Assembly (NCBI GenBank): GCA_030148425.1 | Contig: JASBTM010000017.1 | Coordinates: 558,001 to 622,000, forward strand | Length of the DNA: 64,000 nucleotides | Source: Hyphomicrobium sp. | Lineage (GTDB): Bacteria; Pseudomonadota; Alphaproteobacteria; Rhizobiales; Hyphomicrobiaceae | Direction: 5' to 3' | Shown here: piece by piece, positions 29,298 to 37,630 of the stretch | How positions within the stretch are numbered: position 1 is the first letter of the stretch | Layout: each line of letters opens with the position of its first letter | Position numbers and translations under genes: made by a program | Notes under the pieces: generated by a model | Told to the model about the DNA's origin: nothing | Seen by the model: the letters and a program-made list of their open reading frames with translations, nothing else | The model's database searches: none

Positions 29298-30092
29298 TCA
29301 TTCGCTCTTTGGTTGCGAATTATCGTTTTTCACAGCCGCCAATCGCTGTCGAGCAAAGACTGCAAAAACGGCGATCAGTGTCAGCGCGAGCCCATACCAC
29401 GTTACAACGTATTGCAGGTGGTTATTGGGCAAATTGATTTCAGTGGTCCCGCCCTTGGGCCAGCCGCCAGGGTTGGCGGGCAGTGCATCGGCGTCGAGCG
29501 AAAAGGGGGCATAGGCCTGCCCTTTTTCGGCATTGAACTGGAGCGCCGAGGGGGGGCCTTGCGGGCCCCACTGCATGGCTTCAAGGTCGCGCCAATACCA
29601 GCGATTTCCGGCGTAGTCGTTGTCAGCCGAGAACCAAGTTTTAGACTGCGGCAAACGCACGAGGCCCGTGACGGTCACCGGCCCCTGCACCTGGCCTTCA
29701 GCCCGCTTGGAAGGGTCCCTCAGTTCGTCCGGGACCCAGCCGCGGTTGACGAAAATCGGCGGCAAGCCGCCCTGCGGAATGAGCAGCGTATAGACGTCCC
29801 AGCCCTGAGACTGCGTGGTCGGGTCGTAGAGATGGCGTTCGCGGCTATAGTCGAACGTGCCGGTAACGCGCATGTGCGTGTATTCAACGTCGCCCGATTT
29901 GACGTACTCAGACAGGACAGCCGGATAGGAGACGGGCTCGGCGGTGCTCCGGGTCTCGATGCGCGCAATCAGCCCCTCTTTCCAGGTCTTGCGGTGCCAT
30001 TGCCAATTTCCAAGAGCAATCAGGAACGGCAGAAGGGCAAGCGTCAAAAGACCTGGAACGATGAGACCGGCGGCGCGCCAACGCGCAAACAT
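29298..30092 (-). CDS. SURF1-family cytochrome oxidase assembly protein
   Basis: SURF1 helps insert heme a into subunit I of aa3 oxidases. The 264-residue protein has two membrane helices, one near the N-terminus (about 10-30) and one near the C-terminus (about 235-252), around a periplasmic domain, with the family motifs LGNWQWHRKTWKE, VNRGWVP and the C-terminal HLQYVVTWYGLALTL. The ATG at 30092 has AAGGAG upstream, which lies over the stop of the preceding DUF983 gene, so the two are coupled. It is the last oxidase assembly gene of the cluster. Confidence 0.94.
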   Translation of the reverse strand: MFARWRAAGLIVPGLLTLALLPFLIALGNWQWHRKTWKEGLIARIETRSTAEPVSYPAVLSEYVKSGDVEYTHMRVTGTFDYSRERHLYDPTTQSQGWDVYTLLIPQGGLPPIFVNRGWVPDELRDPSKRAEGQVQGPVTVTGLVRLPQSKTWFSADNDYAGNRWYWRDLEAMQWGPQGPPSALQFNAEKGQAYAPFSLDADALPANPGGWPKGGTTEINLPNNHLQYVVTWYGLALTLIAVFAVFARQRLAAVKNDNSQPKSE

Positions 30093-30094
30093 GG

Positions 30095-30517
30095 TCACTC
30101 CTTGGAGAGGCGGCCTTCCTCGGCCTTGTTCTTGTATTGCAGAGCGATCAGCAGCGCCTTCAGGAAGCGCAGAAGAAATACGGCAAGCAACGGCGTCAGG
30201 ATGCCCCAAAGCAGCACGTGCGCCCACCAGGGAACGCCAAACTTGAACTCGGCGATAAGCGCGCCGCCGATGCACAGAAAGCCCAAGATAAAGATGGCGA
30301 ACACCGCGGGGCCGTCGCCGGTGTCGACGAACTTATAGTCGAGGCCGCAGTTCTCGCAGGTCTCGCGCATGTTCAGCACATCGACGAAGAGCTTACCCTT
30401 GCCGCAACGGGGGCATCGGCAGGCGAGCCCGGCGACAATCGGCGAAACGGATTGAGAGGTGTCTTGCAAGGCTATCTCGATTTCTGCGCCAAAGCTTCCA
30501 TGCCGACTACTGCGCAT
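30095..30517 (-). CDS. DUF983 membrane protein with zinc-ribbon-like cysteines
   Basis: The 140-residue protein carries two CxxC pairs in CRCPRCGKGKLF and CENCGLDY, likely a small metal site, and then two membrane helices (about 70-90 and 95-120). DUF983 genes sit in cytochrome oxidase clusters of alphaproteobacteria between coxC and SURF1, as here, which suggests a role in oxidase assembly; direct evidence is not known to me. The start could be the ATG at 30517 or an alternative codon nearer QDTSQSVSPI. Confidence 0.85.
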   Translation of the reverse strand: MRSSRHGSFGAEIEIALQDTSQSVSPIVAGLACRCPRCGKGKLFVDVLNMRETCENCGLDYKFVDTGDGPAVFAIFILGFLCIGGALIAEFKFGVPWWAHVLLWGILTPLLAVFLLRFLKALLIALQYKNKAEEGRLSKE

Positions 30518-30560
30518 CGCGTGCCGACATTCAACATCGAAGAGTGCGGCGTTTCAAACG

Positions 30561-30589
30561 GCAAGAGGCGGCTTTGAGCCGCCTCTTGC
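30561..30589 (-). terminator. Perfect hairpin between ctaE and the DUF983 gene
   Basis: GCAAGAGGCGGCT and AGCCGCCTCTTGC form a 13-base-pair perfect stem with a three-base loop, 33 bases after the ctaE stop. Neither strand has a proper T-run after it, so it may be a partial terminator or an mRNA-processing or stabilising hairpin that lowers expression of the DUF983, SURF1 and thrC genes relative to the structural subunits. Confidence 0.6.
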
Positions 30590-30621
30590 ACAAATCGTAA
30601 CCGAGAGCACGTGCTTCGGGC

Positions 30622-31560
30622 TTATTCGGCGCCCGGAACAATCGGACCGGCGCCCCAGACGTAAATGCAGGCGAACAGGAACAGCCAGACAACGTCGACG
30701 AAATGCCAGTACCAGGCAGCCGCCTCGAAACCGAAGTGCTGCTGCGGCGTGAAGGCACCGCGGATCGCGCGGACGAGGCAGACGAATAGGAAGATCGTGC
30801 CGATGATAACGTGCACGCCGTGGAAGCCCGTCGCCATGAAGAACGTCGAGCCGTAGGCGTGGCCGGCGAAGCTGAAGCCCGCGTGGCTGTACTCCAGAGC
30901 CTGGCAGTACGTGAACGTCATGCCGAGCAGCACAGTCAGGATGAGGCCGATAACGAGGCCGCGGCGGTCGTTCTTCAGAAGCGCATGGTGCGCCCATGTC
31001 ACCGTGCAGCCAGAGGTCAGCAGGATGAGCGTGTTGACGAGCGGCAGCCCCCAGGGATTGAAGGTGTGCTTGAAGAAGCCCGGAATCGACGCATCCGTCG
31101 CTTCAACCGGCACCGGCGGCCACTTACCGCCGAAGACTTGATCGCGCGTGGTCGTGCCGACGAGCTGAGTCGTGTTGTTCATCAGATCGTGCACGCCGGC
31201 CGGGAAGAGGGCGAAATCGAAGTAGGCCCAGAACCAGGCAACGAAGAACATCACTTCCGAGGCGATGAATAGGATCATGCCGTAGCGAAGATGGAGCTGA
31301 ACGACGGGCGTCTGGTAGCCCTGGTTGGCTTCGCGGATGACGTCGATCCACCAAGCCCAAGCGGTCGCAACAACAGCAGTAAAGCCGATGGCGAAAAGCC
31401 AGGGGCCTTTCATACCGAGAACGCCTTCACCGTCGACGTGCGTACGCATCCAAACGATGCCGCCAACCGCCAGGATGAGCGCCGAAATGGACGCGGCGAT
31501 CGGCCAGGGGCTCGGATTCAAAAGGTGATAGTCATGGTGCTTCGCGTGCGTATCCGCCAT
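30622..31560 (-). CDS. ctaE: Cytochrome c oxidase subunit III
   Basis: Subunit III stabilises the proton-pumping core. The 312-residue protein has seven membrane helices with the family sequences YGMILFIASEVMFFVAWFWAY and HGVHVIIGTIFLFVCLVR, and ends with AAAWYWHFVDVVWLFLFACIYVWG, here about residues 280-305. It is longer than minimal COX3 because of a loop after the fourth helix (MNNTTQLVGTTTRDQVFGGKWPP). Position after ctaG agrees with the alphaproteobacterial aa3 cluster. Confidence 0.96.
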   Translation of the reverse strand: MADTHAKHHDYHLLNPSPWPIAASISALILAVGGIVWMRTHVDGEGVLGMKGPWLFAIGFTAVVATAWAWWIDVIREANQGYQTPVVQLHLRYGMILFIASEVMFFVAWFWAYFDFALFPAGVHDLMNNTTQLVGTTTRDQVFGGKWPPVPVEATDASIPGFFKHTFNPWGLPLVNTLILLTSGCTVTWAHHALLKNDRRGLVIGLILTVLLGMTFTYCQALEYSHAGFSFAGHAYGSTFFMATGFHGVHVIIGTIFLFVCLVRAIRGAFTPQQHFGFEAAAWYWHFVDVVWLFLFACIYVWGAGPIVPGAE

Positions 31561-31678
31561 TTCCGTCTCCGTCCCCTTCAGGCCCGTTCTTGCTTTGACT
31601 TCCAGTCCGGTGTCGCAGTTTATTGCCGTTTCGCCGGACTTTCCGTTGGATTTTTGAACCGTTTTACTTATCTCGCCG

Positions 31679-32299
31679 TTAGCCGCCGTTCTTTGCCGGC
31701 TTGCCTGTCACGTCAGCTGTCGCTGCCGGGCGGTCCACCGGGTAGAAGATGTAGGATAACGTGACTTCCGACAGCGATGCCGTATCCCTGTCCTCGACCA
31801 TCTTCGGATCGACGAAAAAGGTGACCGGCATCTCCACAGTCTGATGCGGTTTGAGTGTCTGCTCGGTAAAGCAGAAGCACTGGATCTTGTTGAAGTAGGC
31901 ACCGAAAATTTCGGGCGTGACGTTGAACGACGCTTGTCCGGTGACCGGCTTGTCGGAATTGTTCGTTGCGCGGAAGAACGCGAGACCCGTCTCGCCGATC
32001 TTCAAGTCCATCTTGTTGACGTCGGGCTCGAAGGTCCAGGCCAGACCTGGGGCGACGTTGGAATCGAAGCGAACGGTGATCGTCCGGTCGAGGACCTTGT
32101 GGGTGTTCGCGTCCGCACGCTGCGTCGTGCCGTTGTAGCCCGTCGCCTTGCAGAACATGGTGTAGAGGGTCGGCGAGGCCGCAGTGATCGCGCCCATCAC
32201 ACCGAGCGCGGCGAGGCAGACGTAAACGGTGCGGCGATTGTTGCGCGAAGACTTCGCCGCCCTCGCCTCTTCGGTGTCGTCGACATCATTTTTGTCCAT
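31679..32299 (-). CDS. ctaG: Cytochrome c oxidase assembly protein Cox11/CtaG (CuB insertion)
   Basis: Cox11 delivers copper to the CuB site of subunit I. The 206-residue protein has one membrane helix (about 24-44), a periplasmic immunoglobulin-like domain and the copper-binding CFCF motif in IQCFCFTEQTL, together with an upstream cysteine in MFCKATGYNGTT that is also conserved. Its ATG overlaps the stop of the small coxF gene (TGATG). Confidence 0.95.
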   Translation of the reverse strand: MDKNDVDDTEEARAAKSSRNNRRTVYVCLAALGVMGAITAASPTLYTMFCKATGYNGTTQRADANTHKVLDRTITVRFDSNVAPGLAWTFEPDVNKMDLKIGETGLAFFRATNNSDKPVTGQASFNVTPEIFGAYFNKIQCFCFTEQTLKPHQTVEMPVTFFVDPKMVEDRDTASLSEVTLSYIFYPVDRPAATADVTGKPAKNGG

Positions 32300-32463
32300 C
32301 AGCCCATTCCGTTCACGACGTTGCCGCCCAGACGGACGAACGTGGCAATGTAGAAGGCGATGACCATGAAGCCCAGCGCCAGGCCGATCGCGATCGAGCG
32401 GCGACGGCGGATCTTCTCGGCCCGCGGATCAAGACGTTCAGGAAATTTCGGCTCTTCCGTCAC
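32299..32463 (-). CDS. coxF: CoxF-like small membrane protein of the oxidase cluster
   Basis: This 54-residue gene is too short for most gene callers. It starts with GTG at 32463, seven bases after a GAGG in TGAGGCAGAGC, begins TEEPKFPERLDPRAEKIRRRR, has one membrane helix (about 24-44, IAIGLALGFMVIAFYIATFV) and ends VVNGMG. A protein of this kind stands between ctaB and ctaG in rhizobial aa3 clusters and is called CoxF. Its function is unknown. It lies eight bases after ctaB and overlaps ctaG by one base. Confidence 0.85.
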   Translation of the reverse strand: MTEEPKFPERLDPRAEKIRRRRSIAIGLALGFMVIAFYIATFVRLGGNVVNGMG

Positions 32464-32471
32464 GCTCTGCC

Positions 32472-33395
32472 TCACGCAAGGATACGGCTGACGACGGCTT
32501 CGCCAAGAAGCACCGCGAACAACACGTAAAGATAAAAGATCGAAAACCAGAAGAGCTGCCGTGCGACGGTATCGGCCTCGCGTCCCTCTGTCGTGACGTA
32601 GACGCGGACGGCGAGGGCCAAGAAGACGGCGCCGAGCAGCGTCGAGCAGACGAGATAGGTGACGCCACCGAGACCGACGAAATAAGGAACGACAGCCAGC
32701 GGCACCAGCAGCACGGAATAAATCAGGATCTGACGACGCGTCTCTTGCAAGCCCGACACGACCGGAAGCATCGGCACGCCCACGCGTTCGTAGTCGCGGC
32801 AGCGATAGAGAGACAGCGCCCAGAAGTGCGGCGGAGTCCACATGAAGATGATGAGGAACAACAGAAGACTGTCGAAGCTGACATTGCCCGTTACGGCGGC
32901 CCAACCGATCATTGGAGGGAACGCGCCGGCGGCGCCGCCGATAACGATATTATAGGGAGTCCGGCGCTTCAGCCACATCGTGTAGACGAAGAGATAGAAG
33001 GCGATAGTGATCGCGAGCAGCGCGCCTGCTGTCCAGTTGACGAGCACGCCGAGGGTCAGGACCGAGCAAACCGCAAGGACACCGCCGAAGCTCAGCGCTT
33101 CATCGCCGGTGACGCGGCCGCGTGGCAGCGGGCGAGCCGCTGTTCGCGCCATGCGGGCGTCGATATCGGCGTCGTACCACATGTTGAGGGCGCCCGACGC
33201 GCCAGCACCGATAGCGATGGTGATGATCGCGATCACGCCGAGGATAGGGTTGATTGGACCGGGAGCCGCCAACATGGCGGCAAGCGCCGTAAAAACGACG
33301 AGCGCCATAACACGCGGCTTCATGAGCTGAATGAAATCGCTAACGCTCGGCTCGAGCGTCAGATCGACTTCACTGACTTCACTTTGAATGCTCAT
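32472..33395 (-). CDS. ctaB: Protoheme IX farnesyltransferase (heme O synthase)
   Basis: CtaB attaches a farnesyl chain to protoheme, the first step of heme A synthesis. The 307-residue protein of the UbiA family has about nine membrane helices, the first polyprenyl-diphosphate motif NMWYDADIDARMART with its aspartates, and the second loop YRCRDYERVGVPMLPVVSG. It lies between ctaD and coxF on the same strand. The heme A synthase gene (ctaA) is not in the window. Confidence 0.96.
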   Translation of the reverse strand: MSIQSEVSEVDLTLEPSVSDFIQLMKPRVMALVVFTALAAMLAAPGPINPILGVIAIITIAIGAGASGALNMWYDADIDARMARTAARPLPRGRVTGDEALSFGGVLAVCSVLTLGVLVNWTAGALLAITIAFYLFVYTMWLKRRTPYNIVIGGAAGAFPPMIGWAAVTGNVSFDSLLLFLIIFMWTPPHFWALSLYRCRDYERVGVPMLPVVSGLQETRRQILIYSVLLVPLAVVPYFVGLGGVTYLVCSTLLGAVFLALAVRVYVTTEGREADTVARQLFWFSIFYLYVLFAVLLGEAVVSRILA

Positions 33396-33482
33396 GGTCC
33401 ACGATACCGATCTTGATTTTAGGTTTTTGGTTTTTGGCTGCGGGCCGGAAGACCGGCCCGCAGCATATTCCGTTCGTCAAAT

Positions 33483-35108
33483 TCAGTGATGGTCCGTCGA
33501 GGCGATGCGCGGCAACGTCTCATAGGAATGGAAGTCCGGCGGAGACGGCAGCGTCCATTCGAGGGTGGTTGCGCCGACGCCCCACGGATTGCTCGCCGCT
33601 TTTTCCTTCTTGATGAAGTAAGCGTAGAACATGCCGAAGAGGAAGACGAGCAAGCCCGCGGTCGTGATGTACGACCCGATCGACGAGACCCGGTTCCAGT
33701 AGGTGAATGCTTCCGGATAGTCGGCGTAATGGCGCGGCATGCCGGCGAGGCCGAGGAAGTGCTGCGGGAAGAAGAGAATGTTGGCGCCGATGAACGTCAA
33801 CCAGAAGTGCAGCTTACCCAGGAACTCGCTGTACATGTAGCCCGACATCTTCGGGAACCAGTAATACCAGCCCGCGAAGATCGAGAACACGGCGCCGAGC
33901 GACAGCACGTAATGGAAGTGCGCCACGACGTAGTAGGTATTGTGCAGCGAACGGTCGATACCGGCGTTCGAGCACATGACGCCCGTGACGCCGCCGATCG
34001 TGAAGAGGAAGATGAAGCCCAGCGCCCAGACCATCGGCGTGCGGAACTGAATCGACCCGCCCCACATCGTCGCGATCCAAGAGAAGATCTTGATGCCAGT
34101 CGGCACGGCGATGACCATGGTCGCGAACATGAAGTAGGCCTGCGTATCGACGCTGAGACCCGCAGTATACATGTGGTGCGCCCACACGACGAAGCCGACG
34201 AGACCGATGGCAACCATCGCGTAGGCCATGCCGAGGTAGCCGAAGATCGGCTTCCGCGAGAAGGTCGAGACGATGTGGCTGACCATGCCGAAGCCGGGCA
34301 GGATCAAAATGTAAACTTCGGGATGGCCGAAGAACCAGAACAGATGCGCGTAGAGCAGCGGGTCGCCGCCGCCTGCGGCATCATAGAAGGTCGTGCCGAA
34401 GTTGCGGTCCGTCAGCAGCATCGTGATGGCGCCGGCGAGAACCGGCAGCGACAGAAGCAGAAGGAATGCGGTGACGAGCACCGACCAGGCAAAGAGCGGC
34501 ATCTTGTGCAGCGTCATGCCCGGAGCGCGCATGTTGAAGATCGTGGTGATGAAGTTGATGGCGCCGAGGATCGACGAAGCGCCCGCGATGTGAAGCGAGA
34601 GGATCGCGAAATCGACTGCCGGTCCCGGATGACCGATCTTGCTCGATAGCGGAGCAACGACGATCCAGCCCGTGCCGACGCCGTTCGCATCGGCCGTTCC
34701 AGGAACGAACAGCGAGATGATGAGAAGCGTAAAGGCAACCGGCAGAAGCCAGAACGAGATGTTGTTCATGCGCGGGAAGGCCATATCCGGCGCGCCGATC
34801 ATCAAAGGCACGAACCAGTTGCCGAAGCCGCCGACCATGGCAGGCATGACCATGAAGAACACCATGATCAGGCCGTGCGCGGTCACGAACACGTTGTAGA
34901 CGCCTTCGTTCGCGAAATATTGCAGGCCGGGCTCCTGGAGCTCCAATCGCATCATGAGCGAAAGGAAGGCGCCGACGCAGCCTGCGAAGATCGCGAACAA
35001 CAGATAAAGGGTGCCGATATCTTTATGGTTGGTCGAAAAGAACCAGCGCTTAAAGAAAGGCGGGGCGTGATCGTGGCCGTCCCCCGCTGCGTGTGCCGTG
35101 CTTCCCAT
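33483..35108 (-). CDS. ctaD: Cytochrome c oxidase subunit I, with altered Mg-site residues
   Basis: The 541-residue catalytic subunit keeps all core residues: His78 and His399 for heme a, His397 for heme a3, His262, His311 and His312 for CuB, the cross-linked Tyr266 with Glu264 in [12 protein letters not shown], and the K-channel lysine in [11 protein letters not shown]. Against this, the pair that is normally His-Asp before [10 protein letters not shown] reads His389-Asn390, and the normally double arginine of GMPRRY reads Arg459-His460. In known enzymes the aspartate binds the non-redox Mg ion and the arginine contacts heme propionates near the proton exit. A-type oxidase; see findings. Confidence 0.97.
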   Translation of the reverse strand: MGSTAHAAGDGHDHAPPFFKRWFFSTNHKDIGTLYLLFAIFAGCVGAFLSLMMRLELQEPGLQYFANEGVYNVFVTAHGLIMVFFMVMPAMVGGFGNWFVPLMIGAPDMAFPRMNNISFWLLPVAFTLLIISLFVPGTADANGVGTGWIVVAPLSSKIGHPGPAVDFAILSLHIAGASSILGAINFITTIFNMRAPGMTLHKMPLFAWSVLVTAFLLLLSLPVLAGAITMLLTDRNFGTTFYDAAGGGDPLLYAHLFWFFGHPEVYILILPGFGMVSHIVSTFSRKPIFGYLGMAYAMVAIGLVGFVVWAHHMYTAGLSVDTQAYFMFATMVIAVPTGIKIFSWIATMWGGSIQFRTPMVWALGFIFLFTIGGVTGVMCSNAGIDRSLHNTYYVVAHFHYVLSLGAVFSIFAGWYYWFPKMSGYMYSEFLGKLHFWLTFIGANILFFPQHFLGLAGMPRHYADYPEAFTYWNRVSSIGSYITTAGLLVFLFGMFYAYFIKKEKAASNPWGVGATTLEWTLPSPPDFHSYETLPRIASTDHH

Positions 35109-35210
35109 TTCGTAAAGCCCTTGTCCCGGTAATTTGCTTGATCTTTTTATTGTTGTAGCTGACGGCTGACAGTTGCCTCGGCCATCGGCCGGGCCTCCGT
35201 CAGCCTGCGA

Positions 35211-36194
35211 TTACTGTGCCTGCGCCATATCCTGCTGAATAATGGCCTGACTTGCCGTATCGGCGTTGAGGATTTGCTGAGCCTTTTTCTTGTCCTTGGC
35301 TTTCAGCGCAGCCATCCATGCATCATAGACAGGCTGATCGACAACACGAATGGCGATGGGCATGGCTGAATGGAGCTTGCCGCATAGGACGGAGCACTGG
35401 CCGAAGTAAGAGCCAATCTTCGTCGCCTTGAACCAAACGGCAGAGGTGCGGCCAGGCACGGCCTGCATCTTTACGCCGAAAGACGGGATCGTCCACGAAT
35501 GGATGACGTCGTTCGAGGTCACCAGGACGTCCACGACCTTGTTCACCGGCACGGCGATTTCCTGATCGACGGCGAGGCGACGGATCTTCTTGTCTTCCTT
35601 CCAGACCGGAAGAGAGTCGACGTAGAGCGCGTTATGCAGCGCGGCGCCTTCAAGCGAACCGTACTTCTTGTCGAAGGCGTCGTCGCCCAGCTTGGCGCGC
35701 AGCACGTCCTCGTCGTTGATCATGTTGGAGGTGATGGTCACCTTGTCGTCGACGTATTCGTGCTCCCAGAACCAAGCGTTGCCGGTGGCCTTGATCGTCA
35801 CCTCGGGCTTCGGGAACGTGTAGATATTGAAGAGGAGGTGGAAGGAGGGAATCGAAATGCCGACGAGGATCAAGATCGGCACGATCGTCCAAGCAACTTC
35901 GAGGAGCGTATGATGCGTCGTGCGAGAGGGAGTTGGGTTCTTTTTCTCGCTGAAGCGGAACATCACCCAGACCATCAGCACCATAACAAAAAGAACGATA
36001 ACGGTGATGATGATGTTGATGACGTTAAAGAGGTGCGAGATCTCGTCCATGATCGGAGAGGCCGACACCTGCAGTCCAAGCTCTCCATCCGTCGGTTGGC
36101 CGAGACCGGCCAATGCGGGCGTCACTCCCCCGAGGGCAACCGCCAAGCACACGGCTGCCAGAGCGGCAACCGCGCCAAACATCCTTTTCGACAT
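35211..36194 (-). CDS. ctaC: Cytochrome c oxidase subunit II, CuA motif with Glu to Val change
   Basis: Subunit II takes electrons from cytochrome c through CuA. The 327-residue protein has a signal peptide (about 1-29), two membrane helices (about 58-80 and 99-121) and a periplasmic cupredoxin domain. The CuA ligands His232, Cys267, Cys271, His275 and Met278 are present, but the loop reads CSVLCG instead of CSELCG: Val269 replaces the glutamate that also binds Mg. The aromatic patch reads AWFWEHEY rather than the usual QWYWSYEY. A roughly 45-residue insert (about 155-200) precedes LAVDQEIAVPV. First gene of the cluster, with GGAGCGAAGGA before the ATG. Confidence 0.96.
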   Translation of the reverse strand: MSKRMFGAVAALAAVCLAVALGGVTPALAGLGQPTDGELGLQVSASPIMDEISHLFNVINIIITVIVLFVMVLMVWVMFRFSEKKNPTPSRTTHHTLLEVAWTIVPILILVGISIPSFHLLFNIYTFPKPEVTIKATGNAWFWEHEYVDDKVTITSNMINDEDVLRAKLGDDAFDKKYGSLEGAALHNALYVDSLPVWKEDKKIRRLAVDQEIAVPVNKVVDVLVTSNDVIHSWTIPSFGVKMQAVPGRTSAVWFKATKIGSYFGQCSVLCGKLHSAMPIAIRVVDQPVYDAWMAALKAKDKKKAQQILNADTASQAIIQQDMAQAQ

Positions 36195-36586
36195 TCCTTC
36201 GCTCCAAGTTCGTCGTCTCAGCCCCAGCTAAGCCGACTGCCTCCCTAGTACTTTAAGATTTAGCGAGCCCAGCCGGCTGCCAATCCCCGTTTGCTTGTTG
36301 CCCGGCGCCAACTCCGGGGACGGCCCAGTGTCGCAATGGACCGAATGCCCTATCGTTTTGTTAAGGCGGGTTGATAAAGAGCACAATCCGTTCAAGCGCC
36401 TCAAGTCAAGTTTTCTGCGTCATTTATTCGCGAAAGCGTGCGCAAGATCAGCGAATCAACGACCCTGGTCGATGCGTTTCTGTTGCGTCGCCGCGACAGA
36501 ATTCGGCCGAATTCCTGGACGACGAAGCGCAGTCTTTCTACCTCCGCATAAACCGGGCGCCGCCCGCGAAAACCAAGGACACCTGC
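36195..36586. other. Divergent intergenic region between ctaC and the IalB-like gene
   Basis: No gene is supported here. The right part stays open in the frame of the IalB-like gene from 36371, but the translation before 36587 (rich in Arg, Ser and charged residues without a membrane segment) does not look like a secreted protein start. The left part must hold the oxidase operon promoter; I see no strong consensus. Confidence 0.5.
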
Positions 36587-37195
36587 TTGTCGCTGCAAAA
36601 CCCGGGCTCCCGAGGTGGACGCTCTCTCCTGACGCGCGTAGGCGAAGGGGCTCTCGCCAGCAATTGGCCTATCGTCGCGTGCAGCGTCGCGTTCATCTTC
36701 TTCGCACTTGCACAATTCGCTGTGATACTCGGCACTTCGAGCCCGGCTTTCGCCGTCGATGCGCCCGAGGGAACCGTGAAGGCGCAGCACGGAGATTGGC
36801 AGGTCGTCTGCAAGGACCCGCCGCCCGGGGCGAAGAATGGCGTTTGCGCTCTCGTCCAAAGCGTCACCGCCGAGGACAAGAACAACATCGGCCTAACGGT
36901 CTATTTCCAAAAATTCTCGAACGGCACGCGGGTGCTGAGGGTCTTCGCGCCGCTCGGGGTGTTGTTGCCGCCGGGACTCGGGCTCAAGATCGACGACAAG
37001 GATGTCGGCCATGCACCGTTTCTGCGCTGCCATAGCTTCGCCTGCTATGCACAGGTGGTCGTCGAGGATTCTCTCATCCAGCAGTTGAAGACGGGGAAGA
37101 CCGCGATCTTCATTATTTTCCAGACCGAAGAAGCGGGCATCGGCATTCCGATCTCGCTCAAGGGTTTTGGCGAGGCTCTTCAGGACCTCAAGTGA
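36587..37195 (+). CDS. Invasion-associated locus B (IalB) family protein, secreted
   Basis: The protein has an IalB domain: EGTVKAQHGDWQVVCKDPP, the cysteine pairs typical of the family (KDPPPGAKNGVCALVQ and RCHSFACYAQ) and the C-terminal KTGKTAIFIIFQTEEAGIGIPISLKGF, spanning about residues 60-200. It has a signal-type helix (about 30-55) ending SPAFA. IalB was named from Bartonella, but the family is general in Rhizobiales and its role is unclear. The start is uncertain: I chose the TTG at 36587 with AAGGA seven bases before it; an ATG at 36371 would add 72 residues in front of the signal. Confidence 0.82.
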   Translation: MSLQNPGSRGGRSLLTRVGEGALASNWPIVACSVAFIFFALAQFAVILGTSSPAFAVDAPEGTVKAQHGDWQVVCKDPPPGAKNGVCALVQSVTAEDKNNIGLTVYFQKFSNGTRVLRVFAPLGVLLPPGLGLKIDDKDVGHAPFLRCHSFACYAQVVVEDSLIQQLKTGKTAIFIIFQTEEAGIGIPISLKGFGEALQDLK

Positions 37196-37210
37196 TCGGA
37201 GAGGCCGCCG

Positions 37211-37630
37211 TCAGGCGACCCTACGCTCGGACGCCGCTTCATCCCGGTCGAGAAGAATGAGCGTATCTCGCGCCGGTTTGGCGGGCAGGTGCAGAATCGC
37301 CGGGATCGTCGCCGCTTCCGTTGCCGTCTCGACCGCGGCAGCCACGCGTGGGGCGGCTTCGGCGTAATCCTGCATGATCGTCGACCAGAGTTGGGCGTTG
37401 GCATTGAAGATCTCAGCCGGGCCCGTTGGATGCATCCATTGATATGCCCAATGAACGAATGCGCGCGTTTGCTTCGCCTGCAGGCCAGCAAATTCTAATT
37501 GCGCCCGGCCGATTGCCTTGAGCGCGGGCTGCCAGAAACTCGCGGTCATATCCGCTGCTTCGAATATATATTGAAATGCCGGATAGTATAGCGAAGTATT
37601 CCGAGCTGTTTCTTCTGCGCCCTCTTCCAT
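37211..37630 (-). CDS. Phasin-like protein
   Basis: The 139-residue protein is mostly amphipathic helix with the arrangement FWQPALKAIGRAQLEFAGLQAKQTRAFVHWA, about residues 30-60, and WSTIMQDYAEAAPRVAAAVETATEAA, which resembles phasins that coat polyhydroxyalkanoate granules. The match is by pattern, and other granule or membrane-surface roles are possible. The ATG at 37630 has GGGAGGA upstream; the frame is open to 37717. It converges with the IalB-like gene 15 bases away. Confidence 0.65.
   Translation of the reverse strand: MEEGAEETARNTSLYYPAFQYIFEAADMTASFWQPALKAIGRAQLEFAGLQAKQTRAFVHWAYQWMHPTGPAEIFNANAQLWSTIMQDYAEAAPRVAAAVETATEAATIPAILHLPAKPARDTLILLDRDEAASERRVA

Noticed and set aside
33486-34649. 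387-codon open frame opposite ctaD
   Set aside because: Antisense to a certain oxidase subunit gene; its translation is Arg/Glu/Asp-rich nonsense without domains.
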